Below, in pieces: positions 48,951 to 58,323 of a stretch of DNA of 64,000 nt (position 1 is its first letter; each line of letters begins with the position of its first letter). The translations under genes were made by a program, and so were the position numbers. The notes beneath the pieces were generated by a model. It was not told the DNA's origin and made no database searches. It saw only the letters and a program-made list of their open reading frames with translations. This DNA comes from Methylovirgula sp. 4M-Z18 (lineage in GTDB: Bacteria > Pseudomonadota > Alphaproteobacteria > Rhizobiales > Beijerinckiaceae): assembly GCF_037890675.1 (NCBI RefSeq), contig NZ_CP149574.1, positions 2,170,001-2,234,000 of the forward strand. Reading direction: 5' to 3'.

Positions 48951-48975
48951 TGGTATCCAAACAACCTGGATACCA
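48951..48975. promoter_or_regulatory. Perfect inverted repeat upstream of glgX (candidate operator)
   Basis: TGGTATCCA and TGGATACCA are perfect nine-base arms with a seven-base spacer. The element lies 116-140 bases before the glgX start and about 85 bases beyond the glmS stop. The half site resembles operators of FCD-type GntR regulators (TGGTATACCA), but no regulator gene is near. It may instead be a transcription-end stem for glmS, though no T tract follows on minus. Confidence 0.45.
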
Positions 48976-49059
48976 TTGAAATATCGCGCCATGACAGGAT
49001 CATTGCGACAGGAAAGAACTTTATTATTTCCACACAGGAGAAAGAAGCGATTTTCTTCC

Positions 49060-50886
49060 CTACTCGACCGTCACGCTCTTGGCGAGGTTGCGGGGCTGAT
49101 CCGCATCCTTCCCCATCAGGACGGCGGTATGATAGGCGATCATCTGCATTGGCACCGCATAAGGGATGGCGGCGAAATCCGGTGGCATCTCAGGCATGGT
49201 GATGGTCGCCATGACGTCCAGCGAGGCCTCTAGCGCCGCGCGGCTGTCGGAAATCAGAATAATCTTGCCGCCGCGCGCCGCCACCTCCTGCATGTTGGAC
49301 ACGGTCTTTTCGAACCACGGATCGTAGGGCGCCATGACGATGACGGGCATGGTCTCATCGATCAGTGCGATCGGCCCGTGCTTGAGCTCGCCCGCCGCAT
49401 AACCTTCTGCGTGAATATAGGAAAGTTCTTTGAGCTTCAGCGCGCCTTCGAGCGCGAGCGGATAGGATGTGCCCCGACCGAGATAGAGCACGTCGTTGGT
49501 ATGGGTGAGCTGATGCGCGATCATTTCGATCATGCTTTCGCGCTTCGCGGCTTCGGCCATCAGACCAGGTGTGTTGATGAGTTCCGCAACGAGCCGCCGC
49601 TCCGTTTCTTCGCTGAGCACGCCGCGCGCGCGGCCGAAAGCGATCGCAAGACAGGCGAGGACCGCCAATTGGCACGTGAAAGCCTTGGTCGAGGCAACGC
49701 CGATTTCGGGCCCGGCAAGAGTCAATGCGGCAATGTCGCTTTCGCGCGCCATCGTGGATGTGGGCACATTGATGACGCCAATAATGTGCTGGCCATGATC
49801 TTTCGCATAACGCAGCGACGCGAGCGTATCGGCCGTTTCGCCCGATTGCGAGACGACGATCATGACGCCGCTTTCTTCCATCGGCGCTTCGCGATACCGG
49901 AACTCCGACGCCACATCGATGTCGATGATGATCCGGGCGAATTTTTCGAACCAATATTTTGCCACGAGCCCGGCGATATAGGCTGTGCCGCAGGCAGAAA
50001 TCGTGATGCGTGAAACCTTTGACGCGTCGAACGGAAGGTCGAACGGCAGCCGCACTCTGCCCGCCGCCATGTCGAGATAATGCGCCAGCGTGCGGCCGAC
50101 GACTTCCGGCTGCTCGTGGATCTCCTTCGCCATGAAGTGACGATAATTGCCTTTGTCGATCAGAAAGGCGCTTGCCTGACTCTTGATCTTCTTGCGGTTG
50201 ACCAAACGGCCCTTGGCGTCACGGAACTCTGCCGTGTCGCGAGTCAGAACTACCCAATCGCCATCCTCCAGATAGGTGATCATTTCGGTGAACGGCGCCA
50301 ACGCCAGCGCATCCGAGCCAAGATACATTTCACCGTCGCCGTAGCCCACGGCAAGGGGAGCGCCCTGCCGCGCGCCGATCAGAAGATTGTCCTCCCCATT
50401 GAACAGGAAGGCCAAGGCAAAGGCGCCGCGCAGTCTCGGCAATGCAGCAGCAACGGCGTCGGCCGGCGCCTTGCCCTGATTCATTTCGTCGGTGACGAGA
50501 TGGGCGACGACCTCTGAATCCGTTTCGGTCGCAAACTTATGCCCCTTGCCCTGCAGTTCTTCGCGCAATTCGCGGAAATTTTCGATAATGCCGTTGTGAA
50601 CCATCGCGACTTTGCCGGAGGCGTGCGGATGGGCGTTGTTTTCGGTCGGGCGGCCATGGGTCGCCCAGCGGGTGTGGCCGATGCCGATATGTCCCTTCAA
50701 CGGCTCGGCGACGAGTTTGGCCGCGAGATTCTTCAGCTTGCCCTCGGCTCGCCGACGGGCCAGTTGCCCATCTTCCAACGTAGCGATGCCGGCGGAATCA
50801 TAGCCGCGATATTCAAGCCGTTTCAGCGCCTCGATGATCTCAGGCGCCGCGGGCGCTTTTCCGACAATTCCGACAATTCCGCACAT
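49060..50886 (-). CDS. glmS: Glutamine--fructose-6-phosphate aminotransferase (isomerizing)
   Basis: First step of UDP-GlcNAc synthesis, 608 residues. The N-terminal glutaminase domain starts MCGIVGIVG with nucleophile Cys2 and shows GIGHTRWATHGRPTENNAHPH; the two SIS isomerase domains contain ISACGTAYIAGLVAKYW, VSQSGETADTLASLR and LGRGTSYPLALEGALKLKE; the end is LAKSVTVE. All features of the family are intact. It lies 112 bases after glmU in the same direction. No glmS ribozyme is visible in that gap. A TTGATCAA palindrome occurs at about 50910-50920. Confidence 0.97.
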   Translation of the reverse strand: MCGIVGIVGKAPAAPEIIEALKRLEYRGYDSAGIATLEDGQLARRRAEGKLKNLAAKLVAEPLKGHIGIGHTRWATHGRPTENNAHPHASGKVAMVHNGIIENFRELREELQGKGHKFATETDSEVVAHLVTDEMNQGKAPADAVAAALPRLRGAFALAFLFNGEDNLLIGARQGAPLAVGYGDGEMYLGSDALALAPFTEMITYLEDGDWVVLTRDTAEFRDAKGRLVNRKKIKSQASAFLIDKGNYRHFMAKEIHEQPEVVGRTLAHYLDMAAGRVRLPFDLPFDASKVSRITISACGTAYIAGLVAKYWFEKFARIIIDIDVASEFRYREAPMEESGVMIVVSQSGETADTLASLRYAKDHGQHIIGVINVPTSTMARESDIAALTLAGPEIGVASTKAFTCQLAVLACLAIAFGRARGVLSEETERRLVAELINTPGLMAEAAKRESMIEMIAHQLTHTNDVLYLGRGTSYPLALEGALKLKELSYIHAEGYAAGELKHGPIALIDETMPVIVMAPYDPWFEKTVSNMQEVAARGGKIILISDSRAALEASLDVMATITMPEMPPDFAAIPYAVPMQMIAYHTAVLMGKDADQPRNLAKSVTVE

Positions 50887-50998
50887 GCGACTGATGCTCC
50901 GTTCAATTCAACTCTTTGATCAAGCTTTAAGAAAATCCCGCCCGCGCGTGAAATCACGAATGGTGAAATCCGGTGACAGCCTTAAAAAAGCGCGATCA

Positions 50999-52378
50999 TC
51001 ACTTTTTGTGGCTTTGCGCCTTGGCCGCGGCCTGCCGCGCATGAAACGACGCGGCCCACCCCTCCTTCATGATCTGCCGGCCGCGCCCGACCGCCAACGC
51101 ATCATCGGGCACGTCCTTGGTGATGACCGATCCTGAGCCGACATAGGCGCCGCGACCGATCTTGACCGGCGCGACCAGCGCAGAATTCGAGCCGATAAAG
51201 GCCTGCGCACCGATCTCGGTGAGCGATTTGAAATAGCCGTCGTAATTGCAGGTGATGGTTCCCGCACCGATATTCGCCTCCGCCCCGACCCGCGCGTCGC
51301 CGATATAGGAAAGATGGCTGACTTTGGCGCCCGCACCGATCGTGGCTGCTTTGGTCTCGACGAAATTGCCGATTTTGACCTCCGGCCCGAGATCGGTGCC
51401 GGGCCGCAACCTGGCGAAGGGCCCGACCGTCGCACCTTGGCCGACGGTCGCGCCCTCCAGATGCGAGAAGGCGTGGATTACCGCGCCATCGGCAACTTTG
51501 ACGCCTGCGCCAAACATCACATTGGGCTCGATCGTCACGTCGCGGCCGATCTCTGTATCATGCGCAAAAAATACCGTCTCGGGCGCCTGCAAGGTCACGC
51601 CATCGCGCATCGCCCGTTCGCGTTTTCGCGCCTGAAACAAAGCCTCGCATGTGGCGAGCTGCACACGATCGTTGATGCCCATGACTTCGCTTTCTGGCAC
51701 GACGAACACGCGGGATCGCAGGCCCTTGGCGCGAGCCACTTCGACACAATCGGTGAGGTAATATTCTTTTTGTGCATTATTCGGCCGGATCTGCGACAGG
51801 AGTTCCAGTGCGCGGTGTCCGTCAAGCGCCATGATGCCGCCATTGCACAGCTTCACGAGGCGCTCGGCCTCGCTCGTGTCCTTGTGCTCGCGAATCGCAA
51901 TCAGGTCGCCGTCCTGAACCAGAAGCCGTCCATAGCCCGTCGGATCCTTGGCTTCGAACCCCAGCACCGCGACCGTGGCGCCGCCCGCGATCAGCGCGCG
52001 CATGTGACGATAGGTTTCCGGCAAGACGAGCGGCGTGTCGCCGAAGGCGATGATGACGTCGTCATAGCCCTTCGCCAGTGTGTCACGGGCGGCGAGCACC
52101 GCATGCGCCGTGCCTTTGCGCTCCGCCTGCACGAAAATCTCGGCATCCGGGGCAAAGCGCCGCGCTTCGGCGGCCACATTGTCATGATCCGGGCCGATGA
52201 CCACGGCGAGCCCATCGGCCTCAAAGGCCGCGACGCTCTTCAGCACATGGCCAAGCAGGGACAGGCCCGCGACCTGATGGAGCACCTTGGGCTTGGCCGA
52301 ACGCATACGCGTTCCCTCGCCCGCCGCCAGAATGATCGCCAAACAGGAGCGGCGGGGCACTTGGTCGTGATCGGTCAT
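50999..52378 (-). CDS. glmU: Bifunctional UDP-N-acetylglucosamine pyrophosphorylase/glucosamine-1-phosphate N-acetyltransferase
   Basis: The last two steps to UDP-GlcNAc, 459 residues. The N-terminal uridyltransferase carries [22 protein letters not shown] (13-34) and the C-terminal left-handed beta-helix carries hexapeptide repeats such as [44 protein letters not shown] and [26 protein letters not shown] are typical of the trimeric acetyltransferase, including the catalytic His region. Together with glmS it supplies peptidoglycan and lipid A precursors. Divergent from opgG across a 208-base region. Confidence 0.97.
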   Translation of the reverse strand: MTDHDQVPRRSCLAIILAAGEGTRMRSAKPKVLHQVAGLSLLGHVLKSVAAFEADGLAVVIGPDHDNVAAEARRFAPDAEIFVQAERKGTAHAVLAARDTLAKGYDDVIIAFGDTPLVLPETYRHMRALIAGGATVAVLGFEAKDPTGYGRLLVQDGDLIAIREHKDTSEAERLVKLCNGGIMALDGHRALELLSQIRPNNAQKEYYLTDCVEVARAKGLRSRVFVVPESEVMGINDRVQLATCEALFQARKRERAMRDGVTLQAPETVFFAHDTEIGRDVTIEPNVMFGAGVKVADGAVIHAFSHLEGATVGQGATVGPFARLRPGTDLGPEVKIGNFVETKAATIGAGAKVSHLSYIGDARVGAEANIGAGTITCNYDGYFKSLTEIGAQAFIGSNSALVAPVKIGRGAYVGSGSVITKDVPDDALAVGRGRQIMKEGWAASFHARQAAAKAQSHKK

Positions 52379-52586
52379 TCAGCTTCCATTCACGTCATTG
52401 GTGAAAATAGAACTACGTCGCTCATTTTGCCCCGAAGGCGTCAAAAACAAGCTCGCCAATCTGGTTGATAGGCTATAGAGACAAACGGCGGTGTGTGGCT
52501 ATCCTTATATACTGCGAATTTGCAAGTTCCAGCCAAAGGATACCTGAAGAGCCGATGGAACGAGCCAAAGCAGGTTTCTTGATTTG

Positions 52587-54122
52587 ATGATGGAACGTCG
52601 TGTTATCCTGAAAATGACCGCTGCCACATTTGCTGCCGGGATGACGCAATCTCTCTTCTCCCCAGCCTCAGCGCAGACCCCGCCTGCTCCGGCGCAACCT
52701 ATTGCATTTGATCCGACCCACTTGGTGGAACAGGCGCGCGAGCTTGCAAAAAAGCCATTTGTCGCGCCCCCGACCGATTTGCCCGAGCCGTTTACCGATC
52801 TCACCTATGATCAATATGTCGGCCTCCGCGCCAAGCCCGATGCGGTACAATGGGTCAAGGACAATGTCGGCTTCGAGATCGAGCCCCTCCACCGCGGCTA
52901 TATTTTCTCGGCGCCGATGGAGATCAATCTCGTCGTGGACGGAACGGTGCAGCGGCTCGCCTACAAGGCCAGCGACTTTGATTTCGGGCATTTGCAGCCC
53001 CCGCTGAATATTGCAGACATCGGTTTTTCCGGGTTCCGTGTCCTGCAGCCGCGCGACAATGCGCCGGCGATCGACGTGGCGATTTTTCAAGGGGCCAGCT
53101 TCTTCCGGGCCCTCGCTAAAGGCCAAGCCTATGGCGTTTCGGCCCGGGCGCTCGCGATCCGCACCGCGGATGGAGTCAAAGGCGAGGAGTTTCCAGTCAT
53201 CCGCGCCGTATGGATCGAAAAACCGACCTTGGCCGCCAACGCCCTCGTCATCCATGCACTGTTGGATTCGGAAAGTGTTACCGGGGCTTATCGCTTTACC
53301 CTGCATCCCGGCGACGCCACAATCATCGACACGGAATGCACGCTCATTCCTCGAGTCGATATCGACCATTTCGGCCTAGCCCTCATGCAGGCAAGCTATC
53401 TCTTCGGCAGCCTGGACCGGCACCATTCCGAAGATATCCGCCCGAATGTCTATGACGTGAGCGGCCTGCAAATCGAAAAGGGCAATGGCGAGTGGATTTG
53501 GCGGCCGGTCTCGAACCGCGAAACCCTACAGATTTCGGTGTTCGCCGACCAAAACCCCAAAGGATTCGGGCTTCTGCAGCGGGACCGCAATTTCGAGCGG
53601 TTCCAGGACGACGATCAGCATTGGGAGCGCCGCCCCTCCTTGTGGATCGAGCCGATCGGCGATTGGGGCGAAGGTTCGGTCATTCTGATCGAAATTCCGT
53701 CGGATTTCGAAGTTAACCAGAATATTATAGCCTATTGGCGGCCCAAACAGGTGCTCGCCGCCAACAGCGAAACGCAATTTGCCTATCGCCAGTTCTGGTG
53801 CTGGCATCCACCCGCGCAACCGCCGCTCGCGCATGTGACCGGCGCGCGCAGCGGCAAGGCCGGCAAACGTCGCCGCTTTATGGTCGATTTCGCCGGTGAT
53901 ATTTTAGGTGACCCGGCTCAGAGTGGTGATATCAAGGCCAATCTGTGGGCGGGCGCCGGCACGATCTCGAACGTCAGGAGTTTTCCCTCACGCGAGACCA
54001 AGACCTTCCGGGTCAGTTTCGATCTTGATCCGGGCAGTGAAACCCTTGCCGAACTCCGCCTTGTGCTGGAGAACGGCGGCAAACCAATGAGTGAGACTTG
54101 GCTTTATCGATGGACGCCTTGA
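52587..54122 (+). CDS. opgG: Periplasmic glucan biosynthesis protein (OpgG/OpgD)
   Basis: MdoG family protein acting on osmoregulated periplasmic glucans, 511 residues. The N-terminus MMERRVILKMTAATFAAGMTQS has an ERRVILK segment like a twin-arginine motif, then a cleavable signal ending SPASAQ; Tat export resembles OpgD. Family blocks are FDPTHLVEQARELAKKPFV, LTYDQYVGLRAKPDAVQW, FEIEPLHRGYIFSAPMEINLVVDG and SLDRHHSEDIRPNVYDVSGLQI. Start at ATG 52587 (TTG 52584 and ATG 52590 are adjacent alternatives). The glucosyltransferase gene opgH overlaps its 3' end by 13 bases. Confidence 0.93.
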   Translation: MMERRVILKMTAATFAAGMTQSLFSPASAQTPPAPAQPIAFDPTHLVEQARELAKKPFVAPPTDLPEPFTDLTYDQYVGLRAKPDAVQWVKDNVGFEIEPLHRGYIFSAPMEINLVVDGTVQRLAYKASDFDFGHLQPPLNIADIGFSGFRVLQPRDNAPAIDVAIFQGASFFRALAKGQAYGVSARALAIRTADGVKGEEFPVIRAVWIEKPTLAANALVIHALLDSESVTGAYRFTLHPGDATIIDTECTLIPRVDIDHFGLALMQASYLFGSLDRHHSEDIRPNVYDVSGLQIEKGNGEWIWRPVSNRETLQISVFADQNPKGFGLLQRDRNFERFQDDDQHWERRPSLWIEPIGDWGEGSVILIEIPSDFEVNQNIIAYWRPKQVLAANSETQFAYRQFWCWHPPAQPPLAHVTGARSGKAGKRRRFMVDFAGDILGDPAQSGDIKANLWAGAGTISNVRSFPSRETKTFRVSFDLDPGSETLAELRLVLENGGKPMSETWLYRWTP

Positions 54123-56341
54123 CGAGCCTCGCACCCATCCCAGCATCGGACCGGCTCCGCGAAACACCGCAGGACCAGCAGGACGCGCACGCCTTGACCC
54201 AGGCGATGCCGCCTGAGTCCGCGCTTGAGATGCCGGTCCAGAGTTTCTCCCAATTCGCCCGCGCCAGCCGTCGCAAGCGGCAGGCACCGCACCTTGCGCG
54301 CTCGCCTTGGTTTTCACGGTTCGTCGTCTTTATCGGTGGTTTGGCCCTCACTGCCTATGGCGCATGGCAAATGTACCAAGTGGTCGACATCGGCGGCGTG
54401 ACGTTGCTGCAGTGGGTGCTGCTCATTCTCTTCGTCATCAATTTCTCGTGGATCGCCCTCGCCTTCACCTCGGGCGTCGTCGGCTTCTTCTGGCTCCTGT
54501 CAGGGCGCGGCAAAGTGCCGCCCATGCCGAAAACCTTGAACGGCCGCACCGCCATCGTGATGCCGATCTACAATGAAGCGCCGAGCCGTGTTTTCGGCGC
54601 CGTGCAGGCGATTTACGAGGATGTCCAGGCTACGGGCCTCGGCGAGCATTTCGACTATTTTTTCCTATCCGACACGACGAATCCCGATGTTTGGATCGCC
54701 GAGGAGCGCGCCTTGCTCGCCATGCGGCAGCGGCTCGGCCCCGATGCGCGGATCTATTACCGTCACCGCCCGAAGAATACCGCGCGCAAGGCCGGCAATA
54801 TCGGCGATTTCGTTAGCCGTTGGGGCGGCGCCTACGATCACATGCTGGTCCTCGACGCCGACAGCCTGATGACCGCGCATTCGATCGTCTGCCTCGCGGC
54901 GGCGATGGAAGCCGATCCCGACAGCGGCATCATCCAAACGCTGCCGCTGGTCATCAACCGTAATACGCTTTTCGCCCGCGTCCAGCAGTTCGCCGCCCGA
55001 ATCTACGGGCCGGTGATCGCGGCCGGCCTCTCCTGCTGGATGGGCCGTGACGGCAATTATTGGGGCCACAATGCGATCATCCGCACCGCGGCTTTTGCCG
55101 CCCATTGCGGCCTGCCGAATCTCTCCGGGCGGCCGCCGTTCGGCGGCCACGTGCTAAGCCACGACTTCGTCGAAGCGGCGCTCATCCGCCGCGCCGGCTA
55201 TGCGGTCTATATGCTGCCGGCGCTGGGCGGCTCCTATGAGGAAAGCCCGCCATCCTTGATCGATGTCGCGGCGCGCGACCGGCGCTGGGCGCAAGGCAAC
55301 ATGCAGCATCTGCGCATCCTGCCAGCGAAGGGCCTGCATCTTGCAACCCGCCAGCATTTCGCGACCGGCATCATGGGCTACCTCGCCTCGCCCTTCTGGA
55401 TGGCGCAATTGCTAGTCGGTATCATCATCGTGATTCAGGCGAGTTATATCCGGCCCGAATATTTCACCAGCGATTTCTCGCTCTTCCCGGCCTGGCCGCG
55501 GTTCGACGCAGTACGCGCGTTGCAACTCTTCGGCACGACTATGGGGATCCTGCTGGCGCCGAAACTGTTCGGCCTAATCGTCGCCATTTTTGACGGCGAA
55601 ACGCGGCGCGGCGCGGGCGGCGTCCTAGCCCTGTGCCTGTCCGCCGTCGTGGAAGTCGTAATGTCGGCGCTGCTCGCCCCGATCATGATGCTGATCCAGA
55701 CCGGCTCGGTGATGCAGATCGTCTCGGGCCGCGACACGGGATGGAACCCGCAGCGCCGCGACGACGGATCGATTCCCTTCGCGGATATCGTGCGGCGCCA
55801 TCGCTCACATGTCGCCATGGGCATCGTGACGCTAATCGCCGGCCTCATGATCTCGCCGTCTCTGGTTGCCTGGATGTCGCCGACGATCGCCGGCCTCGTC
55901 CTCGCCATCTTCATTTCCTGGGCGAGCGGGCAGAAATCGATCGGCCTCTTCCTGCGCCGGCTCGGGCTCTTGACCACGCCCGAAGAGCTTGTGCCGCCAC
56001 CGATCGCGGTGCGCGCCAATGCGCTTGCGGAAGAACTTGCCCAATTGGGGCTCGACGACGCGGATGGGCTCGCGGTGATTCACGACGATCCCACCTTCCG
56101 CGACATTCATGACGCCTTCTTGCCGGTTTCCAAGCCGCGTCGGCGCGGCGACATCGAGACGGAGCGGGCGGTCGCGGAGGCCAAGCTCAACGACGCGCGC
56201 GACCTGACCGAAGCCGTGGCGTGGCTGAAGCCCAAGGAGCGCATGGTTGTCTTACACGACCGCGCTCTGATCGACGTCCTCGCCCGCCTGCCCGCCACGA
56301 GTGCCGACGCCGAAGTCCGGTCCATACGCCCGCGTCCATGA
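54110..56341 (+). CDS. opgH: Glucan biosynthesis glucosyltransferase H
   Basis: Inner-membrane GT2 enzyme making the linear beta-1,2 glucan backbone of periplasmic glucans, 743 residues. After a soluble N-terminal region of about 65 residues come two membrane helices, the catalytic domain with TAIVMPIYNEAPSRVFGAVQ, the metal motif LVLDADS, the later catalytic SHDFVEAALIRR and RDRRWAQGN (QxxRW-like), then a group of membrane helices and a cytoplasmic tail. Start ATG 54110 lies within opgG, giving translational coupling. No opgC/opgE decoration genes follow. Ends 53 bases before dnaG with an inverted repeat in the gap. Confidence 0.94.
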   Translation: MDALTSLAPIPASDRLRETPQDQQDAHALTQAMPPESALEMPVQSFSQFARASRRKRQAPHLARSPWFSRFVVFIGGLALTAYGAWQMYQVVDIGGVTLLQWVLLILFVINFSWIALAFTSGVVGFFWLLSGRGKVPPMPKTLNGRTAIVMPIYNEAPSRVFGAVQAIYEDVQATGLGEHFDYFFLSDTTNPDVWIAEERALLAMRQRLGPDARIYYRHRPKNTARKAGNIGDFVSRWGGAYDHMLVLDADSLMTAHSIVCLAAAMEADPDSGIIQTLPLVINRNTLFARVQQFAARIYGPVIAAGLSCWMGRDGNYWGHNAIIRTAAFAAHCGLPNLSGRPPFGGHVLSHDFVEAALIRRAGYAVYMLPALGGSYEESPPSLIDVAARDRRWAQGNMQHLRILPAKGLHLATRQHFATGIMGYLASPFWMAQLLVGIIIVIQASYIRPEYFTSDFSLFPAWPRFDAVRALQLFGTTMGILLAPKLFGLIVAIFDGETRRGAGGVLALCLSAVVEVVMSALLAPIMMLIQTGSVMQIVSGRDTGWNPQRRDDGSIPFADIVRRHRSHVAMGIVTLIAGLMISPSLVAWMSPTIAGLVLAIFISWASGQKSIGLFLRRLGLLTTPEELVPPPIAVRANALAEELAQLGLDDADGLAVIHDDPTFRDIHDAFLPVSKPRRRGDIETERAVAEAKLNDARDLTEAVAWLKPKERMVVLHDRALIDVLARLPATSADAEVRSIRPRP

Positions 56342-56354
56342 TCACGGCAAAAGA

Positions 56355-56376
56355 CTGCGCTGGCGCTCCAGCGCAG
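56355..56376. repeat. Perfect inverted repeat between opgH and dnaG
   Basis: CTGCGCTGG and CCAGCGCAG form a nine-pair stem with loop CGCT. The sequence that follows (ATGTCCTAAAATTG) has no T tract, so it is a weak terminator at best; it could limit read-through from opgH or fold in the dnaG leader. Confidence 0.5.
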
Positions 56377-56394
56377 ATGTCCTAAAATTGCGGC

Positions 56395-58275
56395 ATGCGC
56401 TACCCGCCTTCCCTCCTTGAAGAAATAAAGGCCCGGTTGCCCGCATCGCAGGTGATCGGGCGACGGGTGAAGCTCGTCAAAAAAGGGCGCGAATGGGCTG
56501 GCCTCTCACCTTTCACGGCAGAAAAAACGCCCAGCTTCTACGTGAACGATCAGAAACAATTCTACCACGATTTCTCATCCGGCAAGCACGGCGACATTTT
56601 CAGCTTCGTTATGGACACCGAAGGCCTCTCCTTCCCCGAGACGGTAGAGCGCCTTGCCATGGAAGCCGGCGTGGCGCTGCCGGAAGCCTCGCCGGAAATG
56701 GTTCAGCGCGAAGAACGGCGCAAGGACCTTTATGATGTCTGCGAGCTCGCATGCCAATTTTTCGAAGGGCGCCTGCAATCAACGCTCGGCGCTGACGCCC
56801 GCGCTTATCTGCAAAAGCGCGGCATGTTGCAGGCGACCCAGGCCGAGTTTCGCATCGGCTATGCGCCCGACAGCCGCGACGCGTTGAAGACCTATCTGCT
56901 CCAGCACGGGATTCGCGAAGATCAACTCCTGCGCGCAGGCCTCATCATTCAGCCGGACGATGGGCGCAATACTTATGATCGTTTTCGCGGCCGCGTGATG
57001 ATTCCGATTCAGGACAGCAAGGGCCGCGTGGTCGCCTTCGGCGGCCGGGTGCTGAGTGCCGACGCCAAGCCGAAATATCTCAATTCGCCGGAGACGGAAC
57101 TCTTTCATAAGGGCTCCATGGTTTTCAACGCGCATCGCGCCCGCGGGCCAGCGCATGACCTTGGCACCATCGTCGTGACGGAAGGCTATCTCGACGCGAT
57201 CGCCGTATGGCAAGCCGGCTTCAAGCCGGTCGTCGCCTCGCTCGGCACAGCGTTTACCGAGGACCAAATCGCCGCTCTGTGGCAATTCGCGCCGGAGCCA
57301 GTCATCTGCTTCGATGGCGATCGGGCGGGCTTGAGTGCAGCGAATCGGGCGGTGGATCGCATCCTGCCGGTCCTCAAGACCGGTTATTCGTTCCACTTCG
57401 CTTATCTGCCCGGCGGCCAGGATCCAGACGATCTGATCCGGCAAAGCGGCCTCGACGCTTTCCGCGCCGTCCTCGCGGATGCAAAGCCCCTGTGGGATGT
57501 GTTCTGGGCACGCGAGACCGAGAATGCTGCCCTCAAAACACCGGAACAGCGCGCCGTTCTCGACAAGACACTGCGCGACGCGGCGCAGACGATCGTCGAT
57601 CCGCTGGTGCAGAAATATTATCGTGATCAGATCTACCAGTCGCTGCGCAATTTGTTCTGGCGTCTCGACCGCCCCGGCCGTGGCGCCGGCGCGCCGGCAA
57701 TGGGCCGCGCGGGCATCCAGATTCCGCCCGCCGCAGCGGGCAGCCTTTCACTCTACGAACGGGACTTTCTCGGCCTCGCAGTCGAATATCCCGATCTCTT
57801 CTCACAGGTCATGGACCGGATCGGCCGCCTGCATCTGCACGGCGCGCTCGACGATTCGACGCATGATGAATTCCTGCACGAACTGATCCGTCTGCATCAC
57901 GAAATCGAACCGCTCGACGCTGCGCGTCTGCACGAGGAAATCGATCCGCGTTTCTCGCCCCTGCTTGACAATGTGCATGGGTGCGCCTCGGAGGGTACCA
58001 TCCTCGGGCACAGGCTCTTTCAACGCATGCCGATCTTGCGCACGCGGCCGCCGGAAGATTTCATTGCCCGCTATTTCGCCCATCTGATGGACCGGTTTCT
58101 CGTGCGCGAACTCGAGACCGAAGTGGCGTCGATGGAACAGATCGGCGACTTGCATGACGCGCGCATCGTCGAGTTGATCGATTTGCGCGAGCACGTACGG
58201 CATGAAGAGTCGGCGCTCGCGGAAGAGGCGGAGAACTATAAGAGCCTGCCGGCGTCGACGACGTTTTCGGCTTGA
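56395..58275 (+). CDS. dnaG: DNA primase, with zinc-ligand-free N-terminal domain
   Basis: Primase that makes RNA primers for replication, 626 residues. The N-terminal CHC2-like domain reads GLSPFTAEKTPSFYVNDQ and FYHDFSSGKHGDIF, where the zinc-binding Cys/His/Cys/Cys of E. coli are replaced by Ser, Thr, Asp and Ser, so no zinc site remains. The catalytic TOPRIM domain starts VVTEGYLDAIAVWQAG with the acidic Glu, and VICFDGDRAG holds the DxD. The C-terminal helicase-interacting region is present. Alphaproteobacterial primases frequently lack the zinc ligands, as I recall. rpoD, often next to dnaG, is not here. Confidence 0.95.
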   Translation: MRYPPSLLEEIKARLPASQVIGRRVKLVKKGREWAGLSPFTAEKTPSFYVNDQKQFYHDFSSGKHGDIFSFVMDTEGLSFPETVERLAMEAGVALPEASPEMVQREERRKDLYDVCELACQFFEGRLQSTLGADARAYLQKRGMLQATQAEFRIGYAPDSRDALKTYLLQHGIREDQLLRAGLIIQPDDGRNTYDRFRGRVMIPIQDSKGRVVAFGGRVLSADAKPKYLNSPETELFHKGSMVFNAHRARGPAHDLGTIVVTEGYLDAIAVWQAGFKPVVASLGTAFTEDQIAALWQFAPEPVICFDGDRAGLSAANRAVDRILPVLKTGYSFHFAYLPGGQDPDDLIRQSGLDAFRAVLADAKPLWDVFWARETENAALKTPEQRAVLDKTLRDAAQTIVDPLVQKYYRDQIYQSLRNLFWRLDRPGRGAGAPAMGRAGIQIPPAAAGSLSLYERDFLGLAVEYPDLFSQVMDRIGRLHLHGALDDSTHDEFLHELIRLHHEIEPLDAARLHEEIDPRFSPLLDNVHGCASEGTILGHRLFQRMPILRTRPPEDFIARYFAHLMDRFLVRELETEVASMEQIGDLHDARIVELIDLREHVRHEESALAEEAENYKSLPASTTFSA

Positions 58276-58323
58276 GCCGAACGCCTTGGCCATTGGCCTA
58301 GTTGGTTGCCTTCGTGTGACGCG

